64,000 bases of DNA. Origin: Adlercreutzia equolifaciens. Lineage in GTDB: Bacteria > Actinomycetota > Coriobacteriia > Coriobacteriales > Eggerthellaceae. Position numbers and translations under genes: made by a program. The DNA is taken from positions 310,001 through 374,000 of the forward strand of contig NZ_JARFIK010000001.1 of NCBI RefSeq assembly GCF_029076695.1, read 5' to 3'. Under the pieces are notes generated by a model. It was not told where the DNA came from, searched no databases, and worked only from the letters and a program-made list of their open reading frames with translations. Below, in pieces: positions 38,780 through 47,327 of this stretch (the stretch's first letter is position 1; each line of letters opens with the position of its first letter).

Positions 38780-39475
38780 TTAGGCCTCTGGTGCCAGCGC
38801 GAGGATCTGATCCGCCGATGTTGCCAGCACATCGGGCTCCCAGCCTTCGGCGGCGAAATCACGCGGATCGTGGTAGCCCCACGTCACACCCACGGCATAG
38901 CAGCCAGCGTTGCGCGCAGCGTGAATGTCTCCCGGTGAGTCGCCGACGTACACGGTACGCGCCGGCGTGCTGCCCAGCTCCTCTATAGTGGCGAGCAGCC
39001 CCTCGGGCGCGGGCTTGCGCGGAAAGTGCTGCGGACCGCCTTCTCCGTGGGCCACGTCCACCTGGCCATCAAGGCACTTCTTCACGATGAACTGGACGCC
39101 GCCGTCGAATTTATTCGAAAGAATGCCCAGCTTGCAGCCGCGACGACGCAGCTCCGCCAGCAGGGCCTCGATGCCTGGATAGGGCTTGGTCAGGTCGTTC
39201 GGGAAGGTGTCGTAGGCTTCCTTCCAGCGTGCGAGGCACGCATCCGCCACCTCTTGCGGTGTGCCTTCGGGCACCGCCTGATAAATAAGGGCCTGGGCAC
39301 CGTTGCCCACGTAGGAGTTGATTTCCTCACGGGTGTGGGGCGGCATATCGAACTCGGCCAGCACCTCATTGGTGAGCACCATAAGGTCGTCGAGGGTGTC
39401 AAGCAAAGTGCCGTCCAGATCGAACACAAAGGTATCGAACGGCGGCGTAGGCGTTGCATCGGCAACAGTGGTCAT
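38780..39475 (-). CDS. HAD-family phosphatase (phosphoglycolate phosphatase-like)
   Basis: The 231-residue HAD hydrolase has motif I DLDGTLLDT near residue 20, motif II in GILSNK, and motifs III/IV with KPAPEG and VYVGDSPGDIHAARNAG. The helical cap between motif I and II is type C1 as in Gph/PGMB enzymes. It dephosphorylates a small phosphometabolite in the cytoplasm, with the exact substrate undefined. The start at 39475 has AAGGAG 9 nt upstream. Confidence 0.87.
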   Translation of the reverse strand: MTTVADATPTPPFDTFVFDLDGTLLDTLDDLMVLTNEVLAEFDMPPHTREEINSYVGNGAQALIYQAVPEGTPQEVADACLARWKEAYDTFPNDLTKPYPGIEALLAELRRRGCKLGILSNKFDGGVQFIVKKCLDGQVDVAHGEGGPQHFPRKPAPEGLLATIEELGSTPARTVYVGDSPGDIHAARNAGCYAVGVTWGYHDPRDFAAEGWEPDVLATSADQILALAPEA

Positions 39476-39691
39476 AACGTCAGGCTCCTTCGGTTTGCGC
39501 GTTCGTTTAGCTCTAGGAAACCACGAACAACGCTGCGATGCCACCATTCGAGCCAAATTGTTAGCGGGGTTTCACAATCGCCCTCCCTCAGAAAACTTGA
39601 GCCACGACCTTGTAACGAACAGCCCCCGCCGCACCGCATCAGACATCGGGATTGCTAAGGTGAGAACATCGATCACAGAAAGAAGGCTCCC

Positions 39692-40474
39692 ATGGATCAG
39701 TCACCGAAACGCGTTGCCCTTATCACTGGTGCCAGCTCAGGGCTCGGCCTGGAATTCGCCCGTCAGCTTGACGAGCGCCAGGTAGCCGATGAGCTTTGGC
39801 TTATCGCCCGCAATGAAGAGAAGCTGCAGGCCGTTGCCAAGGAGCTCGATACGCCGGCTCGAGCAGTAGCCGCCGACCTCACCAGCGAAGCCGACATTGC
39901 CTCCATTCGCGCGCTGCTTGCCAAGGAGCAGCCGCGCGTCACCTTCCTGGTAAACGCCGCTGGCTTCGGCAAGTTCGGCGATTGGCAGACCATTGCCGAT
40001 GCCTCCGTCGATGCCATGATCGACCTCAACTGTCGCGGTCTGGTGGACATGACCCGGGCAAGCCTTCCCTACATGGAGCGCGGCGGCCGTATCATCCAGG
40101 TAGCCTCGGCGGCGGCCTTCGCGCCCCTGCCCCACATGAACGTGTACGCCGCTACCAAGGCCTTCGTGCTGCGCTACACCCGTGCCCTGCGCTGGGAACT
40201 GCACGGCACCGGCATTACCGTCACGGCCCTGTGCCCCACCTGGGTGAAAACCGGGTTCGAAAAGGTGGCCCGCGCCTCGGGCGGTGGCCATGATGTGGGG
40301 CACCTGCTGGGCGAGCAGACCCCCGAAACCGTGGTGCGCCGGGCGCTCTGCGCCAACAAGGCCCACTTCGCCGTGGCCTGCGCCAGCCCCCAGTCGGCCG
40401 CTCTGCGCGTGATCAGCAAAATCATGCCTGCCTGCGTCACCATGGCCGGCTGGGATGTGCTGCGCCGTCTCTAG
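39692..40474 (+). CDS. Short-chain dehydrogenase/reductase
   Basis: The 260-residue SDR has the TGASSGLG nucleotide motif (12-19), NAAG at 88-91, catalytic Ser139 and the Tyr152-x3-Lys156 pair. After strand two an Arg (LIAR) suggests NADP(H) preference. The C-terminal region resembles DltE/YqjQ-type SDRs. The substrate is unknown. An aldehyde dehydrogenase follows 71 nt later on the same strand, so the two may be expressed together and act on alcohol/aldehyde pairs. Confidence 0.85.
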   Translation: MDQSPKRVALITGASSGLGLEFARQLDERQVADELWLIARNEEKLQAVAKELDTPARAVAADLTSEADIASIRALLAKEQPRVTFLVNAAGFGKFGDWQTIADASVDAMIDLNCRGLVDMTRASLPYMERGGRIIQVASAAAFAPLPHMNVYAATKAFVLRYTRALRWELHGTGITVTALCPTWVKTGFEKVARASGGGHDVGHLLGEQTPETVVRRALCANKAHFAVACASPQSAALRVISKIMPACVTMAGWDVLRRL

Positions 40475-40545
40475 CAAGAAGCGGAGCGCCTGATGCAGAA
40501 AGCCCTTGCCCCCTGTTCGCTGGAACTCCCCAGAAAGGAACGCTC

Positions 40546-41979
40546 ATGACTGAGCTGCAAGAAAACAACTACGGCGTGGCCACCTCTATGGCCGACGTGC
40601 AAAATCAGATCAACACCATGGAAGACTACTTCGAGACTGGCGAAACGCTCTCGGTGGAATTTCGCCTGCGCCAGCTGCGGCGCCTGCAGGACTACCTGCT
40701 GCGCCACGAGCAGGAGGCGCTGGAAGCGCTCCATGCCGACCTGGGCAAATCCGCTTTCGAGGCCTATGCCACCGAGCTTGGCCTGGTCTACGACGAGCTG
40801 CGCCTCTATCAGAAGAAGCTGCGCCACTGGGCGCGGCCACGCCATGTGCCCACCTCGCTTGCCCACTTCCCTGCCACTTCGAAAGTATATCCCTACCCCT
40901 TCGGGGTGGCCGCGGTGCTCTCGCCCTGGAACTACCCGCTGCAACTTACCCTGGTTCCCCTTATCGATGCCATGGGGGCCGGCAACTGCGTGGCCATGAA
41001 GCCGTCGAAAACCTCAGTGCACACCTCTCAGTTTCTGCGCGATATGTGCCGCGAGATCTTCGACCCGCGCTACGTGTACTGCTGGCACGGCAGCAATGAC
41101 ATGAACAACTGGCTGCTGCAGGTGGAATTCGACAAGATCATGTTCACCGGCAGTCCTCGCGTGGGCAAGGAGATCATGACCTCGGCCGCGCAGAATCTTA
41201 CCAGCGTCACCCTGGAGCTGGGCGGGAAAAGCCCCGTCATTATTGCAGCCGACGCCGATGTAACGTGCGCCGCCGAGCGCGTGGCCTGGGGAAAGTGTCT
41301 GAACTCGGGACAAACCTGTGTGGGGCCCGATTACGTGCTGGTGCACGAGAGCGTCGCCGATGCCTTCGTAGAGGAATTCGGCCGCGCCGTGCACCGCTAC
41401 TACGGCGACAACGTGCTGGCCAGTCCCGACTACCCCCATATGATCAATAAGAAGCATTTCGACATGGTGTGCGGGCTTATCGACGACCGTCCCGCCGGCA
41501 CCAAGATTGCCTTTGGCGGCCGCCGCAACCCCACCACCCTCCAAATTGAGCCGACCGTGGTCACGGGCGTCAAGATCGAGGACCCCCTGATGAGCCAAGA
41601 GATCTTCGGACCGGCTCTGCCCATTATCACCTGGAACGACTTAAGCGACGCCCTGGCTATTGTGCGCTCCATCAAGCACCCGCTGGCGTGCTACATTTTC
41701 TCGGAGAACCGCGCGTTCCAGCAGCATATTCTCGACTGCGTGCGCTGCGGAGGCGCCACCATCAACGACGTGGTCATCCACGCCAGCAACAACCATATGG
41801 GCTTCGGCGGCGTGCAGAACTCCGGCATTGGCGCCTACCATGGCAAAGTGGGATTCGACGCGTTCACCCACTACAAATCCACTACCAAGAAGAGCACGAA
41901 GATCGAGTTGGACGTGCGCAACCCTCCGTTCAACGAGGGGAAAATGCGCGTGTTGAAGTTCTTCATGCCGGGAAAATAG
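40546..41979 (+). CDS. Class 3-like aldehyde dehydrogenase
   Basis: This 477-residue NAD(P)-dependent enzyme has PWNYPLQL (127-134), TGSPRVGK, general-base Glu224 in LELGGKSP and nucleophile Cys258 in NSGQTCVGPDY. The length, lack of extra domains and C-terminal basic/hydrophobic tail fit the ALDH3/CoxD-like group, which oxidises fatty or aromatic aldehydes. An AAAGGAA site precedes the ATG. It lies downstream of an SDR. Confidence 0.9.
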   Translation: MTELQENNYGVATSMADVQNQINTMEDYFETGETLSVEFRLRQLRRLQDYLLRHEQEALEALHADLGKSAFEAYATELGLVYDELRLYQKKLRHWARPRHVPTSLAHFPATSKVYPYPFGVAAVLSPWNYPLQLTLVPLIDAMGAGNCVAMKPSKTSVHTSQFLRDMCREIFDPRYVYCWHGSNDMNNWLLQVEFDKIMFTGSPRVGKEIMTSAAQNLTSVTLELGGKSPVIIAADADVTCAAERVAWGKCLNSGQTCVGPDYVLVHESVADAFVEEFGRAVHRYYGDNVLASPDYPHMINKKHFDMVCGLIDDRPAGTKIAFGGRRNPTTLQIEPTVVTGVKIEDPLMSQEIFGPALPIITWNDLSDALAIVRSIKHPLACYIFSENRAFQQHILDCVRCGGATINDVVIHASNNHMGFGGVQNSGIGAYHGKVGFDAFTHYKSTTKKSTKIELDVRNPPFNEGKMRVLKFFMPGK

Positions 41980-42013
41980 CCCGTTCCCGTCCGCGCAGAA
42001 GGCCTTTGCTAAC

Positions 42014-42049
42014 AAAAAGGACGGCCGAGTGACAACTCGGCCGCCCTTT
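42014..42049. terminator. Bidirectional terminator between ALDH and metQ
   Basis: AAAGGACGGCCGAG (42016-42029) pairs with 42036-42049 with one mismatch. The minus strand has a T5 run after it, serving metQ, and the plus side serves the ALDH gene. Confidence 0.85.
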
Positions 42050-42072
42050 AGGCGCAAGGAACGCGGAGGTGA

Positions 42073-42972
42073 TTAGAACACGGCCACCACGGCGCCGGCG
42101 TAGTTGTCGGCGATGAACTGGGCCACGGTGTCGCTCTGGAGCGCCTTCACCAAAGCTTGGGTCTTCGCGTCGTTCTCGTTGCCCGCCTTCACGGCCAGCA
42201 CGTTGGCGTAGGCCTGGGCCGCCTCGCCCTCGGAAGACTCGGTGGCAATGGCATCGGCCACGCTCAGACCGGCATTCAGAGCATAGTTGCCGTTAATGGC
42301 GGCCAGATCGACCTCGTCCAGCGTACGGGGCACCTGGGCAGCTTCTACTTCCTGGATGTTCAGGTTCTTGGGATTTTCCTCGATGTCGAGCACCGTGGCG
42401 TTGATGCCAACGCCGTCCTTCAGCTTGATGAGGCCCTCCTGCTCGAGCAGCAGCAGCGCGCGGGCCTCGTTCGTTGTGTCGTTGGGCACGGCCACCGTGG
42501 CACCATCGGCCAGGTCGCTTACGTTCGTCACCTTGTTGGAGTACAGGCCGAAGGGCTCGAAGTGAATCTCGGCCACGGCCACCAGATCGGTGCCGTTCTC
42601 AGCATTGAAATCGTTCAGGTAGGTGATGTGCTGGAAATAGTTGGCATCCAGCTCGCCGTCCTGCAGCGCCGTGTTCGGCAGGATGTAGTCGTTGTACTCC
42701 TTCACCTCGAGGGTGTAGCCCTCGGAAGCCAGATCGTCCGCAATGGCGTTGAGGATCTCGGCATGGGGCGTCGGCGAGGCGCCCACGGTGATCACGTTGT
42801 CGCCCTCGGCCGCCTGCTCGGTGCCGGCAGCGTTGTTGTCGGCAGCCGAACTCTCATCGGCCGCCTCGGTGCTGCTGGAGCAGCCGGCCAGCAAGCAGCC
42901 GGACAGAGCGGCACAGGCCACGAAGGCGCCGGCCTTCTTCAGAAACGTTTTACGAGTAACTACCTTCTTCAT
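42073..42972 (-). CDS. metQ: Methionine-binding lipoprotein MetQ
   Basis: The 299-residue lipoprotein has a signal peptide with lipobox LLAGC near residue 31, a Ser/Asp/Glu-rich tether, and the NlpA/MetQ fold (TVGASPTPHAEIL, EYNDYILPNTALQDGELDANYFQH). It captures D/L-methionine outside the membrane for MetNI. A GGGAGG site precedes the ATG, and the longer open frame upstream is rejected. It is the last gene of metN-metI-metQ. Confidence 0.94.
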   Translation of the reverse strand: MKKVVTRKTFLKKAGAFVACAALSGCLLAGCSSSTEAADESSAADNNAAGTEQAAEGDNVITVGASPTPHAEILNAIADDLASEGYTLEVKEYNDYILPNTALQDGELDANYFQHITYLNDFNAENGTDLVAVAEIHFEPFGLYSNKVTNVSDLADGATVAVPNDTTNEARALLLLEQEGLIKLKDGVGINATVLDIEENPKNLNIQEVEAAQVPRTLDEVDLAAINGNYALNAGLSVADAIATESSEGEAAQAYANVLAVKAGNENDAKTQALVKALQSDTVAQFIADNYAGAVVAVF

Positions 42973-43099
42973 GATGATTCCTCCCTTTCGATATTTGCTG
43001 ATAAGCATCATGAAAGCTGTGCGCACGCGGCCAAGCCGCGGTGGTACCGTGGTTGAGCGGGCGGCTGAAACCGCCCAAGAAACAGGGGATGGAGAGGGG

Positions 43100-43759
43100 C
43101 TAGCGCAGGCGCTTGTCGATCTTGCGCACCAGCGCCAAACCGCCTTCCTGGAATATCTGCACGATGATAACGAGCAGAATGACCGTGATGAGCATGACGT
43201 CGAACTGGTAGCGGTAGTAGCCGTAGTTGATGGCAATGGCGCCCAAACCGCCGCCGCCCACGAAGCCGGCCATGGCCGAATAGCCCAGGATGGTGGCCAG
43301 CGAAATGGCCGCGCCCACCAGCAACGACGGCTTGGCCTCGGGCAGGAACACCTTCCAGATCATCTGCCACACCGACGATCCCATGGCCCGGGCTGCCTCA
43401 ACGACGCCCGGATCCACCTCCTTGAGCGAGGACTCCACCATACGCGCCACATAGGGAGCCGCCGCTACCACCAACGGAACGATGGTAGCCGTGCTGCCGA
43501 TGGTGGTTCCCACCACCAGACGCGTAAAGGGCAGAATCATCACCAGCAGGATGAGGAACGGAATGGATCGCAGGATGTTCACGATGGTGCCGACGATGAG
43601 GTTCATCACGCGATTGGGGCGAATGCCCTTGGCGTCGGTCACATAGAGAATAACGCCCAAGGGAATGCCCAGCACATAGGAGATGACCGTGGAAACGAGG
43701 GTCATGTACAGGGTCTCCCACACCCCCGTGACGATAAGGTCGATCAGTTCCGGTGACAT
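43100..43759 (-). CDS. metI: Methionine ABC transporter permease MetI
   Basis: The 219-residue permease has five membrane segments and the EAA coupling loop (AARAMGSSVWQMIWKVFLPEAKPSL). It forms the channel of the methionine importer with MetN. It begins at the metN stop (TAA then ATG) with no gap, indicating translational coupling. Confidence 0.95.
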   Translation of the reverse strand: MSPELIDLIVTGVWETLYMTLVSTVISYVLGIPLGVILYVTDAKGIRPNRVMNLIVGTIVNILRSIPFLILLVMILPFTRLVVGTTIGSTATIVPLVVAAAPYVARMVESSLKEVDPGVVEAARAMGSSVWQMIWKVFLPEAKPSLLVGAAISLATILGYSAMAGFVGGGGLGAIAINYGYYRYQFDVMLITVILLVIIVQIFQEGGLALVRKIDKRLR

Positions 43760-44866
43760 TTACCTCGCCTCCTTTCCCAGGCCGTACTCTTCGTTGTTCG
43801 GAATATCGCTTTCAATAACAGCCTGCGCATCGGGCGCTGCCGGAACTTGGGACGCGGCAGGGCCTGAGCCGGCGGGGATGCTACGCTCGTAGTACACGCC
43901 GCGGCCGTCCAGGTAATCACAGATGCGCTGCTGGGCAGCGGCGTCGTGGGGCATCTCGATGAGCATCTGGCCGAAGGGCTTGCCGCCGATGTTCTCGGTA
44001 TTCGCCGCCACAATGCTTACCATGACGTTGCATTTCACCGTCATGTCCGAAATAACCGGCGCCCCGGATTCCTCACCCGTGAAGGCCAGGCGCAGGGTGT
44101 TGGGCGGCAACGTCAGGCCCGAGCCCTCTTTGTAGGTGGGGTCGATGAGGCGGCGCGCCGTCTCGGACTGGGGACGAAGGAACACGTCGCGAACGCTGCC
44201 CTGCTCCACCACGGCGCCGGCGTCCATCACCGCCACGCGGTCGCAAATTTGCTCGACTACGCGCATCTCGTGGGTGATGACCACCACCGTGACGCCCAGC
44301 TGCTGGTTGAGCTTCTTCAGCAAGTCCAAGATGGCATGGGTCGTGATGGGGTCCAGCGCGCTGGTAGCCTCATCGCACAGAATGATCTTGGGGTTGCAGG
44401 CCAAGGCACGGGCAATGGCCACGCGCTGCTTCTGACCGCCGGAAAGCTGCGCCGGGTAGGCACGGGCCTTATCCGCCAGGTCAACCAAGGCCAGCAGCTC
44501 GCGCACGCGCTCGTCGGCCTGGGCGCGGGGCGTGCCCGCCAATTCCAAGGGGTAGCGGATATTGTCGGCCACCGTGCGCTGGGACAGCAAGTTGAACTGC
44601 TGGAAGATCATGCCGATGTTCTTGCGCGCTGCTCGCAGCTGCTTGGGCGAGAGCCGGGTGAGATCGGTGCCGTCGATAATTACCTCGCCGGCCGTCGGCC
44701 GCTCGAGCAGGTTGATGCAGCGCACGAGCGTGGACTTGCCCGCACCGGAAAACCCGATGATGCCGAAGATCTCGCCGTCGGCGATGGTCAGATTCACATC
44801 GCGCACCGCCGTTACCTCGGTTTTGCCCGAACGGAAGGTTTTGTCTATGTTGCGAAGCTCGATCAC
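43760..44866 (-). CDS. metN: Methionine ABC transporter ATPase MetN
   Basis: The 368-residue ATPase has Walker A GFSGAGKST, signature LSGGQKQR, Walker B ILCDEATSALD and a C-terminal NIL domain (about 270-345) that binds methionine and inhibits transport when the cell is replete. I prefer the GTG at 44866 (MIELRNIDKTF, the usual family start), since the AAAGGAA site lies only 1 nt from the in-frame ATG at 44875. The ribosome site lies in a perfect 11-bp stem (next entry), suggesting translational control. Confidence 0.93.
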   Translation of the reverse strand: MIELRNIDKTFRSGKTEVTAVRDVNLTIADGEIFGIIGFSGAGKSTLVRCINLLERPTAGEVIIDGTDLTRLSPKQLRAARKNIGMIFQQFNLLSQRTVADNIRYPLELAGTPRAQADERVRELLALVDLADKARAYPAQLSGGQKQRVAIARALACNPKIILCDEATSALDPITTHAILDLLKKLNQQLGVTVVVITHEMRVVEQICDRVAVMDAGAVVEQGSVRDVFLRPQSETARRLIDPTYKEGSGLTLPPNTLRLAFTGEESGAPVISDMTVKCNVMVSIVAANTENIGGKPFGQMLIEMPHDAAAQQRICDYLDGRGVYYERSIPAGSGPAASQVPAAPDAQAVIESDIPNNEEYGLGKEAR

Positions 44867-44875
44867 GAGGCGCAT

Positions 44876-45010
44876 TTCCTTTCACAGGACGGCACAAAGA
44901 CGCCGCCCCACGGTTTGCTTCTTGTGTGAAAGGAATACTACCCGAGGGCGCCGTCGGACGGAACGCCCCAAAACCCGATAGATCCCCATCGCGAAAACCG
45001 ATGGCACCCT
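44876..45010 (-). promoter_or_regulatory. Structured metNIQ leader with sequestered ribosome site; possible riboswitch
   Basis: TTCCTTTCACA (plus strand 44876-44886) and 44925-44935 are exact complements, so the metN Shine-Dalgarno AAAGGAA can be buried in an 11-bp stem. Upstream, 45003-45010 can pair with 44945-44952 over 8 bp (one G-U) and CCATCG/CGATGG (44986-44991 with 44999-45004) forms a small hairpin. This looks like a regulatory leader responding to methionine or SAM. I cannot match it to a specific SAM class by eye. Confidence 0.5.
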
Positions 45011-45030
45011 GTCGAGAAGAATCGCGCGGG

Positions 45031-45069
45031 AAAAACAAAGACGCCCCGCGGGGAGGGAAGCGGGGCGTC
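45031..45069 (-). terminator. Terminator of the third Tat flavoprotein
   Basis: GACGCCCCGC (45040-45049) pairs exactly with 45060-45069. On the minus strand it is followed by TTTGTTTTT. Confidence 0.85.
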
Positions 45070-45148
45070 GAAGACTATGGCGCGGCAGAGGGGGCTGCGC
45101 CCGCGTATGCTTGATGGCACCGAGGTTTGCTCGATACCCGCGAGGGGC

Positions 45149-47011
45149 TTAGGCCTGAGCGGCGTGCTTGCCGGCCACACGGCCGGAGGTCATGGCGTTG
45201 CCCATGTTGTTGCCTGCCGAGGGGCAGTTGTAGGCATTGCCGTAGCGCTCGCCCATAGTGTTGCCCACGGCGTACAGGCCGGGCACAACATCGTTCTTCG
45301 AGGCGGTGAGCACCTGGTAGTTGCCGTTCACGCACAGACCGGCCAGCGTATTCAGGCCCGGGCCGTAGAGGTTGGCCGTATTTTGGGCGGCAATGTAGAA
45401 AGGAGCCTCGTCAATGGGAATGAGGTTGTCGGCCGGCTTGCCGAAATCGGTGTCCTTGCCGGCGGCGCACAGCTCGTTGTAGCGCTCGACGGCGGCCTTG
45501 GCGTTCTCCAGCGCGTCGCCCGTCAGGCCGGCGTTCTGCAGCACCTCCTCCACCGTGGAGCCCACGAACACATCGTTGGTCATGGCCATGCCGCGGTTGG
45601 CAATTTCCAGGCCGCGCACGGTCACCGTGCCGGCAGCGGGATCGGCGGCGTCCATCTGAGCCTGGTACTCCTCGATACCCTCGGGGAAGCCCCAGTTGGG
45701 AGCGCCGTGGTCAAGACCGCCCGCCTGAATGTACTGCATGTGCTTCTTGTCCATGATGGCGAAGTTGCCCACCATGGCGGCCTCCTGGTTGATGGGCTGG
45801 CGCACGGACTGGGCCAGCACCAGACCCGCGAAGGACTCGTTCATGAAGCGGTTGCCCTGGCAGTTCAGCCACAGGCAGGGCGTGGAGCCCCAGGGGCCGA
45901 AGGAGATGGAGGGGGCGTCGCCGGCCACGGGGCGCGGATGGCTCTCGATGGCACCGCCGGCCCAGCAGCCCATCTTGTGGCCCGAGCCGTCGCAGTCGGT
46001 CATGCCGGTCATGCGCTCACGCTCCACGCCGTGACGCATGGCGTTCTCGGCGCACTCAGAGCACAGCTCCCACACCATGTCGGGATTCGCACCGAAGTCG
46101 CCCGTAGCCAGAATGACGCCCTTGGCAGCGTCGAACTGCACGTAGTTGCCCTCGGCATCCTGGGCGATAACGCCCGTCACGGCGCCGGCCTCATCCTGCA
46201 GGCAGCGCACGGCGGTGTGGCCGCAGTGCCACTCGGCGCCCAGATCCTCGGCGGCGTCGCGGCAGTAGGTCTCGATCTCGGTCAGACGAGACACCTCGGT
46301 GAGGCCGGCCTTGCCCACGGGCTGGGCGTTCTGCGTGCCCACGGTCTGCACCGTGGAGGCCCACATCTTGTAGCCGGAAATTTCCACCGGGTAGTCGCTG
46401 CCCTTGTCCTTGCCGTAGGCAATCTGCACGATGCACTCGTTGCCCTCGTAGTCGAATACATTGGACGTGGCGGGAATGAGCGAGGCCAGGTTGTCCATCA
46501 TCTCGCCGGAGTTGTACACGAACGAGCGGATAACCTCGGTGTTGCAGCGGCCGTTGGCGCGACGCACGTACTCGTTGACAATCTCGTCCAGATCGTACGG
46601 TCCGAAGCCCCAACTTTGCAGCAGCTCGGAGTTGTAGGAGCAAATGTCATCGCCGCGGTAGACAATCTCGCCGTCGTTGTGGGTCTCGATAACCGCCACC
46701 TTGGCGCCCTCCTGGGCCGCGGCCAGAGCCGCCTGGGTGCCGGCATGGCCGCCACCCACTACCACCACGTCGAAGCTCTTGGTGGCCGTAATCTCGTCGG
46801 AGCTAATTTCGGGAGCAGCGCCCAACCAGTCCTCGTCGCACATATAGTAGTCGGGGCGTGCGGCGGCCCCCGTGGAGCTCAGGCTCTCGCCGTCGGCCAC
46901 CTTAGCCGAGGCCGTGTTCGTGGCCTGGGGAGCGCACCCGGCCAGGCCCAAAGCACCCAGCACACCCGCGCCAGCAGCACCCGCAATGAAGTTCCTACGC
47001 GTCAGTTCCAT
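45149..47011 (-). CDS. Tat-exported fumarate reductase-like flavoprotein
   Basis: The 620-residue protein has a twin-arginine signal (TRRNFIAG at 4-11), a lipobox-like LAGC, the FAD-binding VVVVGGGHAGTQAAL segment near 85 and a C-terminal GLYAVGNTMGERYGNAYN FAD motif. It belongs to the same family as the other flavoproteins here but is divergent from them. It is probably a membrane-attached extracytoplasmic reductase of an unknown organic acceptor. An AAAGGGAGAGGG site precedes the ATG. It is divergent from a membrane LuxR gene. Confidence 0.87.
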   Translation of the reverse strand: MELTRRNFIAGAAGAGVLGALGLAGCAPQATNTASAKVADGESLSSTGAAARPDYYMCDEDWLGAAPEISSDEITATKSFDVVVVGGGHAGTQAALAAAQEGAKVAVIETHNDGEIVYRGDDICSYNSELLQSWGFGPYDLDEIVNEYVRRANGRCNTEVIRSFVYNSGEMMDNLASLIPATSNVFDYEGNECIVQIAYGKDKGSDYPVEISGYKMWASTVQTVGTQNAQPVGKAGLTEVSRLTEIETYCRDAAEDLGAEWHCGHTAVRCLQDEAGAVTGVIAQDAEGNYVQFDAAKGVILATGDFGANPDMVWELCSECAENAMRHGVERERMTGMTDCDGSGHKMGCWAGGAIESHPRPVAGDAPSISFGPWGSTPCLWLNCQGNRFMNESFAGLVLAQSVRQPINQEAAMVGNFAIMDKKHMQYIQAGGLDHGAPNWGFPEGIEEYQAQMDAADPAAGTVTVRGLEIANRGMAMTNDVFVGSTVEEVLQNAGLTGDALENAKAAVERYNELCAAGKDTDFGKPADNLIPIDEAPFYIAAQNTANLYGPGLNTLAGLCVNGNYQVLTASKNDVVPGLYAVGNTMGERYGNAYNCPSAGNNMGNAMTSGRVAGKHAAQA

Positions 47012-47224
47012 AATCCCTCTCCCTTTCTAGGATTGACTTGCCAGCGCGCTTCCCGGAGTTCCCTTGCCGGGCTGCCCCGCCGTTCGGAGCGTCGCGCTTG
47101 GCCGATGACGCCATCATGCCAGCGAACCTTGGTGCGACGCCATCGGAAGAACCGTTGATTTTCACCGCGCAAGAGCTCCGCTCGGCCTCAACGGTTTTAC
47201 GTATTTCCTCTCAGCGCTTCGGTG

Positions 47225-47241
47225 TTTTCCCAGGTGAAAAG
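47225..47241 (+). promoter_or_regulatory. Shared motif TTTTCCCAGGTGAAAAG
   Basis: This is the third copy of the motif seen near dmsA and the first flavoprotein, here with G for C in AGGTGAAA. It lies 44 nt upstream of the luxR -10. It is a candidate LuxR-protein operator. Confidence 0.4.
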
Positions 47242-47284
47242 ATAACCCGCACACGTTCGTGCAACCCAGTGGCGCGGCGCTTGC

Positions 47285-47290
47285 TATAAT
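47285..47290 (+). promoter_or_regulatory. Extended -10 box of luxR
   Basis: TGCTATAAT fits an extended -10. No good -35 is seen 17 nt upstream. The luxR start is 38 nt downstream. Confidence 0.55.
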
Positions 47291-47327
47291 GGCCGTCAAC
47301 GTCATTTACGGGCTTGGGAGGGACCGC

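Larger units (their letters stand above)
47012..47327. other. Divergent promoter region (316 nt)
   Basis: The region separates the third flavoprotein and fourth LuxR genes. It contains the shared TTTTCCCAGGTGAAAAG motif (47225-47241) and an extended -10 (TGC-TATAAT, 47285-47290) for the regulator. No gene is supported. Confidence 0.55.

Noticed and set aside
44876-45010. Naming a specific SAM riboswitch class
   Set aside because: I could not match the conserved core of SAM-I, SAM-II or SAM-IV by eye, so only a structured leader is claimed.
45077-47158. 693-residue plus-strand frame opposite the third flavoprotein
   Set aside because: Antisense artefact of a high-GC gene with a strong Tat flavoprotein on the other strand.
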